From contig JXTB01000225.1 in the NCBI GenBank assembly GCA_002914805.1, positions 504,067 to 568,066 of the forward strand: a DNA stretch of 64,000 nucleotides. The letters run 5' to 3'. Origin of the DNA: Parasponia andersonii (Eukaryota > Streptophyta > Magnoliopsida > Rosales > Cannabaceae). The position numbers were made by a program, and so were the translations under genes. Positions 49,812 through 59,600 of the stretch are shown here, piece after piece; position 1 is the stretch's first letter, and each line of letters opens with the position of its first letter. The notes under the pieces were generated by a model. That model saw only the letters and a list, made by a program, of their open reading frames with translations. It was not told the DNA's origin and did no database searches.

Positions 49812-50419
49812 AAAGTAGCATGAGCAATAATATCGGGAGAGGGCCCAGACCCAAAGATCACGACCTAATACTTACTTTGTAGTAAGGTTGAGGGGACTTG
49901 GAAATGCTCTCCGCTTACCCAAGGGGAGCACCACGCCCCTCCAACGGCATATAGCCTAGCGTGAGAGTCCCATTGTTTGTCTGACCATGGCAGCCCCCAA
50001 AAGATGTGGCGCCTTGGCAGCGACTGGAGGTAGAAGGTGGGGTAGGAGCCCTTCTTGGGGATGAGGATGAGCTTATAAGTATAAAATACCACCTCCAAGT
50101 CAATATACGTGTTGTAGATAACTAACAGGGCAGAAAGCCCCATCAGAATCATGATTCCGTTCGCATTCAACTGCATTGGATGGATTCCCATCAAGGCAAA
50201 GAATTGGTGGATTAAGGGAAGAAGAGGGAATCGCAGCCAGTCCAGATGCTTCCTTCCCAGGACGATGGAACCCTCGGGGGTGCAAGGACGAAGGTACCAG
50301 TCCGCAGGGCCCTCAACCCGTTGCAGCGTCACTCTTCCGGGGAGGCAGAGCTGCCTCCTTAGTGAATCTAGTTCTGAATCCATAACGGGTTGCAATTCCT
50401 AGTTTTGACTTGAAGCCAT
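48820..50419 (-). pseudogene. Antisense extra gene (aORF) of element B, intron-containing, 3' truncated
   Basis: Read leftwards. First ATG at 50419, a shared TAG at codon 7 (50401-50399), and another in-frame ATG at 50383. Exon 1 50419-49876 (544 nt, the same length as in element A), intron 49875-49801 (GTAAGT...TTGTGCAG), exon 2 49800-49382 (419 nt), intron 49381-49305 (GTGAGT...TTCTTCAG), exon 3 from 49304. From 50383 through exon 2 the spliced frame is open for 309 codons, while unspliced reading stops at once in intron 1. A 1-nt loss near the intron 2 donor, relative to A, shifts exon 3. Exon 1 carries the plant 'putative gypsy type transposon' type domain. Exon 3 runs into the 100-bp tandem array near 48810, so the coiled-coil end found in A is missing. 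Function unknown. Confidence 0.7.
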
Positions 50420-50541
50420 TATACCGAAACGCGACTAAAAGAGTGAGAGTCTTTAGAGGAGAAGGAAGCAGAAACACTAGGATTTTATGAGGTTGGAATG
50501 ATTGAAAATTTTAGTAAAATGGCAAATGAGCACAATTACGG

Positions 50542-50549
50542 TTTTTATA
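50542..50549 (-). promoter_or_regulatory. TATA box of the antisense gene in element B
   Basis: The minus strand reads CTCTATAAAAACC, with TATAAAAA at 50549-50542, about 125 bp upstream of the ATG at 50419. A pyrimidine-rich leader follows, as in plant core promoters. The corresponding site in element A is CATAAAAG. Activity is inferred. Confidence 0.55.
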
Positions 50550-50743
50550 GAGGAGAAGCCGAAGAGTTTTTTTTGGAAAATGGGAGAATAAGGGAAACTG
50601 AGCAGTCAGAACTTTAAAATTCAAACAGATCTCGTGATATGGGATGGCGTACCTCCGTATTGGTAAGAGGGGAACCACGTGCGTCCCCCAGATTGGAGGA
50701 ATGAAGAGACGATTTCCCCACTTGATGGACACGAGTCCGTCAA

Positions 50744-50762
50744 GTAGGGAAATGAGGGTAGT
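50744..50762 (+). other. Polypurine tract of gypsy element B
   Basis: A purine-rich stretch (AAGTAGGGAAATGAGGGTAGT region) directly precedes the 3' LTR start TGTGGG at 50763. Confidence 0.7.
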
Positions 50763-51582
50763 TGTGGGACCCGTTCCCAAGCTATACACTACGTGGAAGG
50801 CCACGCAGGTCGCACGTGATCTCATAATCGGCCATTGGGCCGTCCGAAGTTAGGACCGAGCCCATTACTAACCCTGGACAGTCTGGCCCAGTCTGACCCC
50901 AACCTCGACAGCTGGGGGGTCGGAAGCCCCAAGGGTCTGCCACCTAAGTACAGTGGCCCTTACCTCGACAGTTGGGAGGGTCGGAAGCCCCAAGGGTCTT
51001 CCGACTGAATACAATAGAAAGCATCTCACGGCTCCAGACCCAGACAGAGCATATAATGCGATCCTGGGTAGGCGTGTGCAAGGGACAAGCCGTCCTGACA
51101 GAATGGTGATTTACCCATATCTTACCCCTGACAGATTGAAGCCGTAGGAGGCGGCAGAAATCAGGCCACGGCAACACAGAGGAGATCGCAGAAATCTCGG
51201 CCCGTGACCTCTGAAAAAGATTTTGAGGAAAAAGGTACTCAGTCCTGATATTGAAACCTGTATGGCTCGCAATCTCGGGACTATATATATAAGAGCTATG
51301 CGTTCCCGAGAGGGGCATATACGCTTACAAACAGAAATATATAAAAAAGTCTATGAACAAGAAACAAATATATACTCATACTGAAGTATTTTCTTACTAC
51401 CCTGTATCAAAGATAAACTTCTGACTTAAGCATCGGAGAGTCTTTGCCGGTAGCTACCCCCACCTCTCCGATCCTACTTGGAGTTCAGAATACTTTGGGA
51501 CAGCAAGGACACGTGGACAGTTGGAGAATACAGCATCAGCAGTTCGAGACACGTGGACGGCTGGTGATAAACTGCTCGAACA
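50763..51582 (+). repeat. 3' LTR of gypsy element B
   Basis: The 820-bp LTR starts TGTGGGACCCG and ends CTCGAACA, followed by the ATTAG target duplication (51583-51587). TATA-like CTATATATATAAG lies near 51281. Confidence 0.93.
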
Positions 51583-51773
51583 ATTAGGTTATGGATTTCA
51601 AATCCTCATTTGATTAATTTTTGTTTCCTCAACGGATTCTCATTGTTCTTATAGCCAAACACGGCTAGAATACTGCTCGAACAATTAGGTTATGGATTTC
51701 AAATCCTCAATTTGATTAATTTTTGTTTCGTCAACGGATTCTCATTGTTCTTATAGCCAAACACGGCTAGAAT
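51571..51773. repeat. 101-102-bp tandem duplication spanning the 3' LTR/host junction
   Basis: The segment from 51571 (last 12 bp of the LTR, ACTGCTCGAACA, then ATTAG and host flank to 51671) is repeated from 51672 to about 51773. It differs by one A insertion and one C/G change. The duplication must post-date insertion of element B, unless it is an assembly error. Confidence 0.88.
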
Positions 51774-52993
51774 TCTCATTCTTCGAACGAAATATAGCAT
51801 GTTTAGGAATTTAACAAAGATTACCTATCTATACGCTTTTTTAGATGCCAAATCATGTAAATACGTAATTAGAGTTGGCAGTATCAGAATATTCAATAAT
51901 GTAATTAGTAAAGTGTTTTTCNAGGACCGAAAGCATTAGCATATGGACTAAATGTCGTTAATTTAAACATTGTCGTGGCACTTAGTGGGAAAATGTTTTG
52001 CTGCGAACATTGCACCTAACGCCAATATAGTTAATCAAATGATCGGAATTGAGTACTGAGTGGTGGACAACACTCTGAGTTGAGCACAAAGGGACGTGTC
52101 CTAACGCAGCTCACTAGCGCAAACACCCAATTAAGAGTCACAAAAGCCAGAAAAAATAAAAATAGAAGAAGAAAGATATCGAGTGGGACTGTGGGAGGAC
52201 GTGGCTTACGTTTGCATGCATAATGAATGGTGTCGCTACGTCCACCACACATCTCACAGCTTTGACTGGGCCCCGTTCGCTCCACTTTATCAAAACCCTA
52301 CTCTCATTCCTGGCCAATCACACACGTCACGCTCACATAAAAAAACCCCAACTGCACTTGCCCTTCCCTACTTTTGGTGGCATTCCACGTTGGAAAAAAG
52401 GTTTACAAGTCAAAGTTAAATAGTTTAACGTTACCCATATGGTAATGCTACTATAATTGGTGCTTAACACTGTTTCAACCTAGTAAAATCAAAATCAACA
52501 ACTTGACTATAGTGACGTTTAACGGTTTCACATATATGTGCTTTTAACCATTTTTTGAAAAAAATATTTGATTAAACTAAGAACTGATAATATTATTAAA
52601 AATAACATTAGAGCTGACCCTAGGTCAACAATACTGTAGCTTGATATATATATATATAATCCAACTGCAATAATTAAATATGGTTTGAATTGAATTTTTA
52701 TCCCTCATTGTTTTTCTTTTGGTCGAGCTTATGTTATTTACTTTTTAGAGCAAGGTAGCACAACTTGTTTTTCTTTCAAGGATTGTTTAATGGAGACTTT
52801 ATTAGACAAATATGTATGAACGAGTTTAAGTCAATATTTTCTCATTCTTATCCTACTTTTTATTGATTTGCTTATCATTTTTCAAAATGGCTTTTACTTT
52901 TATTTTTTATTTTATCTTTTGGATTAAAATTAAAGTGAAAAATAATGTTACCAAACTGCAGCCATACAATGCTTCGAAACTCATATCCATATC
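51774..52993. other. Gene-free upstream region of PSY copy 2
   Basis: No gene or RNA is seen. One N lies at 51922 and a short (AT)n run at about 52645-52658. Open frames around 52031-52419 overlap each other on both strands and have no recognisable domain. Confidence 0.5.
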
Positions 52994-53038
52994 TTTCCAT
53001 GTGTCAATTGCAGAGAAGTGGGCTATATTCCATTTGGC
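52994..53038 (+). promoter_or_regulatory. Conserved upstream block of PSY copy 2 with CATGTG E-box
   Basis: Counterpart of 28521-28571, lying 394 bp before the PSY copy 2 ATG. TTTCCATGTGTCA, AGAGAAGTGG, ATATTCC and TTTGGC are kept in order. CATGTG is at 52998-53003. A second weaker match between the two genes (CATTT.GC.AAACC.AAGAACA) lies nearer the start codons, at about 28699 and 53276. Confidence 0.5.
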
Positions 53039-53387
53039 TATCGTTTTATCTTTTTTGTGATAAGTATGGTATATCCGTAATCTTTGGAAAATAAAAAAAA
53101 AATAAAAAAGAAACACTAAAACTCTGAAAAAAAGAAGTAGGAAAAAACCAAAATCCTGAATCAGAAAGCACAAAAAGAAACTTACCCACCAAAGAAAACA
53201 ATAGAAGAAGAAAGAAGAAAAACTTTTCACCTATTTTTTCTCCAAAAAAAAAAAATTAATAACCAACTGGTTACCCATTTGCTAAACCAAGAACACCTTT
53301 TCAAGAAGCAAACTCATTCGTTTATTTCTCAATCCATTAGAGAGGTTTGGACCCCAAAATTTGAAGAAAAGAAGACTCTGTTTTGAG

Positions 53388-56132
53388 ATGTCTGGCGTGG
53401 TTCTTTGGGTGGTTTGTCCTAAAGAGAACGCCAACTCTCTGCTGAGTCTTGTCCCCAGAAATGGCGGACCAAAGAGGTCAAAAATGTGCTCAAAGCTGAG
53501 TTTCTCAAGTGGGGTTTGGGCTTACTCGGGCACGGTTGCAAACCCAGCAAGATCTTCTGAGGAGAAGGTCTATGAAGTGGTGCTTAAACAAGCTGCTCTG
53601 GTTAGAGAACAGAGGAGGCCTAAAGATAAAGAGAAGGAGAAAGCTCTGGGCTTGAATCAGCCCATCAAAACCGATGGAACCACCAATTGGGATCTCTTGA
53701 ATGAAGCTTATGATCGTTGTGGTGAAGTGTGTGCTGAGTATGCCAAAACTTTTTATCTGGGTACTTCTTTATATCTGTGTTTTGAGTGGTTTTCCTTTGC
53801 TCTGTTTCTTATCCAGTTATTTATACATGAACAGTTGGGTTAGCTTTTTATATTTGTTGTTATTATTTTATTTCTTTTTTATTATTTCCCGAGGTCAGTA
53901 TAAGCACGGTACCCCGGGTTCAAAGTATTTTATTTGTGTGGTTAGTTTGATTTTTTCAATATAGATTGATCTTAAGTAAACTTTAGTATATGTTTGTGTG
54001 TAACATGTTACTTTTACGTACAATATTCTGTGTTTTAGGCTGCTCAATGACCTTACCTTTGATCTAATACTTGTACAAGCCTTTACTTCTCTAGCGGGGG
54101 ACTATAGTTGAACTTAGTCACATATGCTTTTTATAAAATTTTGAACCAAGCAGATTAGAGTATCACTCTGATTAGAATTCTAATGCAATTGAATTGGATC
54201 AATATCATGAATTTGAGACTCGGGAAATAGTTTCCTTCAAGTAACTTTTTAAGCAATGTATTGTCCTCTCCTTCAAGTTGATGTAGCAATCTTTATCGAG
54301 TTTTTTTTTCTTCTTCTTAATTCTCAGGCACAATGCTTATGACACCGGAACGGCGGAAAGCTATTTGGGCAATTTATGGTTCGTATGAGATTATTTTGAC
54401 TAAGTTAACATTTATTTATGTTTCTCTATCGGGTATGGTCCACATACATTAACAAATGTCTATTTAGTTTTTACGGATTTTGATTCATTCTGGTATTCTT
54501 TCAGCCATGGGTTCGTTTGGATGGCGCTTTCTGAATTCATCTGTGTTCTATTATTTAACCAAGTTGAACTACATTTGTTGTGTCAATATGGCATCCACTT
54601 CTGTTGTACTTGATGCATATAGTAATTTTTGACACTTCAACTATTAATCACAACAAATGGAATCTTGTTGAAATGAATAAACATACCAAGTCAAGATATA
54701 AATTATGATACACTCTTTTACTTAACAATGTTGGCCAGTTCAAAATATATTCCTTGAAAATACTTCAACAAGTATGGATCTTAATCCTTTTTAATTGAAT
54801 TCTTACATTTATCAATGCTCCCTAAGTTTGTTTGCTTTGATATCTATAAACTGGGTACTTATTTCTCCCTCAATAGAGGCAGTGATTCAGATGCAGAAGC
54901 CCCCTTTTTCTTGTTTTCTTATCTAGAGAAATAGATTACCATTTCATCTGGATAAAGGAGATGAATTACACGTTTCTCTATTTTCTTTCTAAATAGACAA
55001 ACCTAAGGAAACAAGTATTTCTAGTATGCTACATTACCTCAGTAGGATGCTATTGATTTCTCAATGCACAATTATCTGTAATTGCTTGATGATTCCGAAA
55101 CTTAATTAAAGAATGCTTCTGTCTGTAGTGTGGTGCAGAAGAACAGATGAGCTCGTCGATGGGCCTAATGCTTCACACATCACACCAAAGGCTCTAGACA
55201 GATGGGAGAATAGATTGACCGATCTTTTCGAAGGTCGACCTTTTGACATGTATGATGCTGCTCTATCTCATACGGTCTCAAAATACCCTGTTGATATTCA
55301 GGTACAACATCATGCCAAGAAATCATGGTTCCTCTATATTGCATTGTAATTGACAGCTCGAACCTTACCAATTAAGTTTTTTTCTGTTTCGACAGCCCTT
55401 CAAGGACATGATAGAAGGAATGAGATTAGACTTGAGAAAATCAAGATACAAGAACTTTGATGAACTATACCTTTACTGCTACTATGTTGCTGGAACTGTG
55501 GGCCTAATGAGTGTCCCAGTAATGGGGATAGCACCAGAATCAAAGTCTTCAACAGAGAGTGTCTACAATGCTGCATTGGCTCTGGGAATAGCCAATCAGC
55601 TCACCAACATACTCAGAGATGTTGGAGAAGAGTAAGCTTTAACATATTTTCTATCGAGTTGATACAAGTTGAAGTTAATGAGCACCAAATTGAATCATAT
55701 GGTCACATTTGTTCGGTATTTTTATATTGGCTGCTTTAAATATTAGACTTACATTGTTGAGTTGATGATTCTAGTGCTAGGAGAGGAAGAGTATATCTTC
55801 CACAAGATGAACTTGCTAGTGCTGGCCTATCGGACGAAGACATCTTTCGCGGGAAAGTAACCGACAAGTGGCGGAGTTTCATGAAGGGGCAAATAAAGCG
55901 AGCTAGAATGTTCTTTAATGAGGCTGAGAAGGGTGTTAAGGAGCTCAACTCAGCCAGTAGATGGCCGGTGTTGGCATCTTTGTTGCTATATCAACAAATA
56001 TTGGACGCCATTGAAGCCAATGACTATGACAACTTCACAAAACGAGCTTATGTAGGAAAAGCAAAGAAACTTCTATCCTTGCCTGTGGCCTATGCCAGAG
56101 CACTAATTGGCCCCTCCTCGACTAAGTCCTAG
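53388..56132 (+). CDS. PSY: Phytoene synthase, copy 2 (five coding exons, 396 aa)
   Basis: Exons: 53388-53760, 54328-54378, 55129-55301, 55396-55631, 55775-56132 (stop TAG). Exons 2, 3 and 4 have exactly the lengths of copy 1 (51, 173, 236 nt), with all phases kept; introns are 567, 750, 94 and 143 bp. Enzyme role is as for copy 1: plastid synthesis of phytoene from two geranylgeranyl diphosphates. Asp-rich motifs are DELVD (148-152) and DVGED (274-278). The Ser/Thr-rich N-terminus up to about residue 57 fits a transit peptide. The ATG is the first in frame and aligns with copy 1. Copy 2 keeps the usual GPNASHIT and GIAPESK, but has Leu344 (WPVLAS) and Gln351 (LLLYQQ) where copy 1 and most PSYs have Trp and Arg. 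No stop or frameshift is seen; both copies look expressible. Confidence 0.97.
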
Positions 56133-56300
56133 TTGACTTACACTTGGAGACCAATTTCGCATTTTGCGGTTTTGAATCAAGTCTCAAAATTTGTAAATTT
56201 CTTCTTATAATATTGAAGAAAGTTAAAAGGAAAAAAAATTACTGTAGGGTCTTATAGGTTGATATGTGTAAATGTCAGGTCGATTATAACGAATGAGTAT
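56133..56300 (+). other. 3' UTR region of PSY copy 2
   Basis: Blocks shared with the region following PSY copy 1 extend to about 56290. This copy has no transposon insertion next to it. Confidence 0.5.
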
Positions 56301-57979
56301 TTACATATAAGTGCATAATTTCGAAGATAGAAGAAAACCCCTTCTCCCTATTCTCTCCACCTTTTACAGAATTTGACCACAAATTGATCCATTAGTAAAG
56401 CATTTCCTTCAAAAGAAACATTTTTACCCTTCAAAAGCATCGATTGGTATCCACAGACACAATTAAAAAAAAAAAAAAAAGAAGAGGATTATTTTATATG
56501 ATCCCTTCAAATGACAACCATCTAGAACGAATAGCGTGTAACCTTTAAGAAATTTATTTACGAATAGAGATTGACATTTTATTCACATAATACCATACAT
56601 ATATGTATCTATTTATAGTCGTGTTTGGGACCTCACATGTTATTGTCAATTCAAAACACATTTTTCCCAATTCAATTCAAATAGGAGAAATATGTTCTGA
56701 ATTCACAAAAACATGTAAAAGAATCGATCTCCCGAACAGGATCGTATCCAAAGTCTACATATATATATAATACCGAAAGTCCTAACCGACTCTTCACGAC
56801 TATGTAAGGTTTAATTTCTTATTCGTTATGTATCATGACGCTTTTGTGTCCCAAACGGTTGAACTCATGACGTTAATTCGTTCACTAATCACTGCTTCTC
56901 ATAATTAATTGTCACAATGATCAGTTGCCATGGAAGGACAAAGATATATTGCCCCGAACAATATAAGTATTCTTAAGTATTTGGCATAGTTAATTTCAGC
57001 CCAAAAAAAAAGACTATTCATTTTAATATCTCATTATTGTATAGGAAAATGCACAAGGTGTCTAAACATTTATTTTTGTTCGTTTGTGTCCTCTTTATCT
57101 TATTCCTATTAGCATACGCGACTATCAAAAGTGAACATTTCAACGACAAATTGCAAGTTATTGATCATATAAGTACGTTGTATACTAGTTGATATATATA
57201 TATATATATATTATATGATCTAACTGCTAGGAAAAACATACTTATAGACATCAAATTGGAAACCATTTTATAATTACAGTACTCTTTGTAATTAATTTTT
57301 ATACTAGTTAATATATATATATATATATATATATATTTTTTGGTAATATTGTAAGTATTTCATTTTGCTAATACTTGGTTTTGAATGTGTAGTAATTAGT
57401 ACTTAATCGAAGAACAAGAGAACCATGACGCTGCGTGGGAAGGACAAAGATCCTGCACCAGTTGACGCCAATTGCATATGGTGGAACTGGATACATGTGG
57501 CCGTAAGTTTCAGCTCATATGCAAATGTTGTCATTGTACTTTGCCATGACAAACTTGGTGAACCCTTTCAGATTTAATGGCACAAACGGTCACGCAATAC
57601 ACTAGGACGTGTGCTGCATACCCATAAAGTAAAGTCCTATTAAGCTATTTTTTTTATAAACTAATATAATTAAGGATATGTAGTCTTCAATAAATATCAA
57701 TATATAACATAAAATCCAACAACTCTTATAGAGTCTTCAAATAGTCAAAATAAATATTATAAAGTAGAAACTATAATCCAATAAATTTAGGATAATCAAC
57801 CTCCTGAAACTTTATATTTTCTCAGTCAAGATGAAGAAATCCTTTCTTTGAACCATGAACCCTAATTACTACTAAAGTCCCTTTGTGAGCCTGTTAACTG
57901 ACTATCTTTTAAACCTTGAAGGGAAAAATAAAAGGACAAACTAAAAGTCTAGTAAGTAACCAGTAACCTTAACTAGCTA
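56301..57979. other. Gene-free AT-rich DNA with two (AT)n runs
   Basis: (AT)n runs lie at about 57192-57211 and 57311-57335. A less AT-rich patch at about 57420-57560, with a short frame starting at the ATG near 57424, has no recognised domain. A similar word (GGAAGGACAAAGAT) also occurs near 56932. No gene is supported. Confidence 0.45.
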
Positions 57980-59380
57980 GATCAAGCACGCGTAAATCAA
58001 AATTATTAGCAAATATTTTTTAGAACAAATTTGATTTCAGAGATCAATATTTTTGAAAATATTCAAATCATGTGGTTTAGTAAAAAATTTGACAAAAAGA
58101 AGTAATAAGTTTTCAAATCTTTCTTTTCAAATCCATTTTAGTCAATAATAATTTCAATTATACTTCTTCCTAATTTTTGGCGACTATGGTCACACTTAAC
58201 TCTTGTAACTCCTATAGATGGGTCCGAATCTACTATATTTAACCGGATATCTAGATTAGTACTGTCCACATAAAACTCCTATGGATGTCGACATGCATAG
58301 TCACTGAAGAGAGTTTCAAAATATTTATTTACAATAATGTATTATAAACAATTTAACTTTAATCTCATTATAACATTATAATCATTCTAAAACAATTTTC
58401 TTAGAACCACGTTCAATAATAATTCATATATTTGATCTATAATTTAGTATAAAACATAAAATCCACTATTTTTCACAAAGTTATATTATTTTAATAAAAC
58501 AAATTTCTTTTAATAAATAGTCTTAATACCAAAATATATTTTTACTTGAAATCATATTTTAAAGAAAATACCGATAAACATGATTCTCTTCGAAATAATA
58601 ATTAATTAAACATTTAGCTTTTGGACGAGGAATACTACTAGAAAAGATCAAAGATTACTTACCTTGTTCGTTTTGGCTTTTTAACCAAATAATCAACATA
58701 ATCTTTTAAATGCCTATTATCATACAAATCATATATAAGTATCACAATAATAAAATCATGCTCTAATTATATCAAAAATATTGATTACTTGTTGCATATG
58801 TATCTTTTGTAATTAACTCTTTATTATTTCCCAATAATGTCAGTTTCTTACAATTCATAATAATTCTAACCCTTCTTTAAAAATCACCAAATTTAGAAGA
58901 CATGTTCTATAAGTCATAGAGATCCACCAAAAATACGACTATAGGATCCATAGGTAAGCCCTATAAAGCTCTAAAAGCTGCTAACATGTTTTGCTAAAAA
59001 TATCCAAAATTTTAGATTTTTCCAAATTCGTAGTACTCATTTCAATTGGTTATAACTTTCTGGTTAAAGGTCTATTTTTGACAAATTATATACTGTTAGA
59101 AAGTTAATTTATTAAGCTTTCTAATAATCTAAAGAGACCTAATAAGAGCAGTAAATTCCCCTGAAAAGCTAGTAGGAACTTCTGCTATAGTTTTACACTT
59201 TAGCCCAAAACTCAAAAATTTTTAATTTTCTATTTACCTAATCAAATCACTCAAAATTTGAATTGTTTGAATCCTAATATCAATAGACCTTATCTTTTAT
59301 TAGATTCTTTTCCATATTTCATAAATAATTTATGAGCAATTCAAAACCATAACCCTATATATTCAATCTCAATCCTAAAG
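57980..59380 (-). repeat. Possible degenerate gypsy-type LTR
   Basis: On the minus strand the segment has the look of a gypsy LTR 5' half: a 'TTTGGGCTAAAGTG' opening, a stretch about gene-free poly-AT, and 'AGAAAGTTATAACC' followed by words common in such LTRs. No TG/CA ends, target duplication, primer site or coding sequence were found. Low confidence. Confidence 0.25.
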
Positions 59381-59463
59381 TTAAACTAAAAGTGAGTCTT
59401 AATAATTCATGACAATGATCTCTTCATTTTCTTTCTTTTTCTTCTTAAACGTGTATAGCCTTC

Positions 59464-59600
59464 TCTCTCTCTCATATGTATAAAATTGATGTTAGATCCT
59501 TATGGTGTTTTTTTTTTTAAAGAGTCTCTATCTCTCTCTCATCATATGTATAAAATTGATGTTAGATCCTTATGGTGTTTTTTTTTTTAAAGAGTCTCTA
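59464..59600. repeat. Tandem duplication of about 68 bp
   Basis: A unit with (TC)n, CATATGTATAAAATTGATG, TTAGATCCTTATGGTG and poly-T, then AAAGAGTCTCTA, is repeated twice almost without change. Confidence 0.88.

Larger units (their letters stand above)
39428..51582 (+). mobile_element. Ty3/gypsy LTR retrotransposon B, Tat lineage, same family as A
   Basis: LTRs at 39428-40246 and 50763-51582 are flanked by a perfect 5-bp target duplication, ATTAG (39423-39427 and 51583-51587). Internal order matches element A: primer-binding site, gag, protease, RT, two RNase H domains, integrase, tandem repeats, antisense gene, polypurine tract. Frames are less damaged than in A (one frame of 295 codons and one of 213), and LTR ends TG...CA are intact, so B looks younger. 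The apparent 12.2 kb includes a 1,377-bp near-perfect tandem duplication with an N at the join (47058-49811), which is probably false. The part of the antisense gene encoding the coiled coil, and the 74-bp array of element A, are missing. Confidence 0.95.

Noticed and set aside
57424-57560. Short frame in a less AT-rich patch after PSY copy 2
   Set aside because: No domain, no splice partner and no conservation could be seen.
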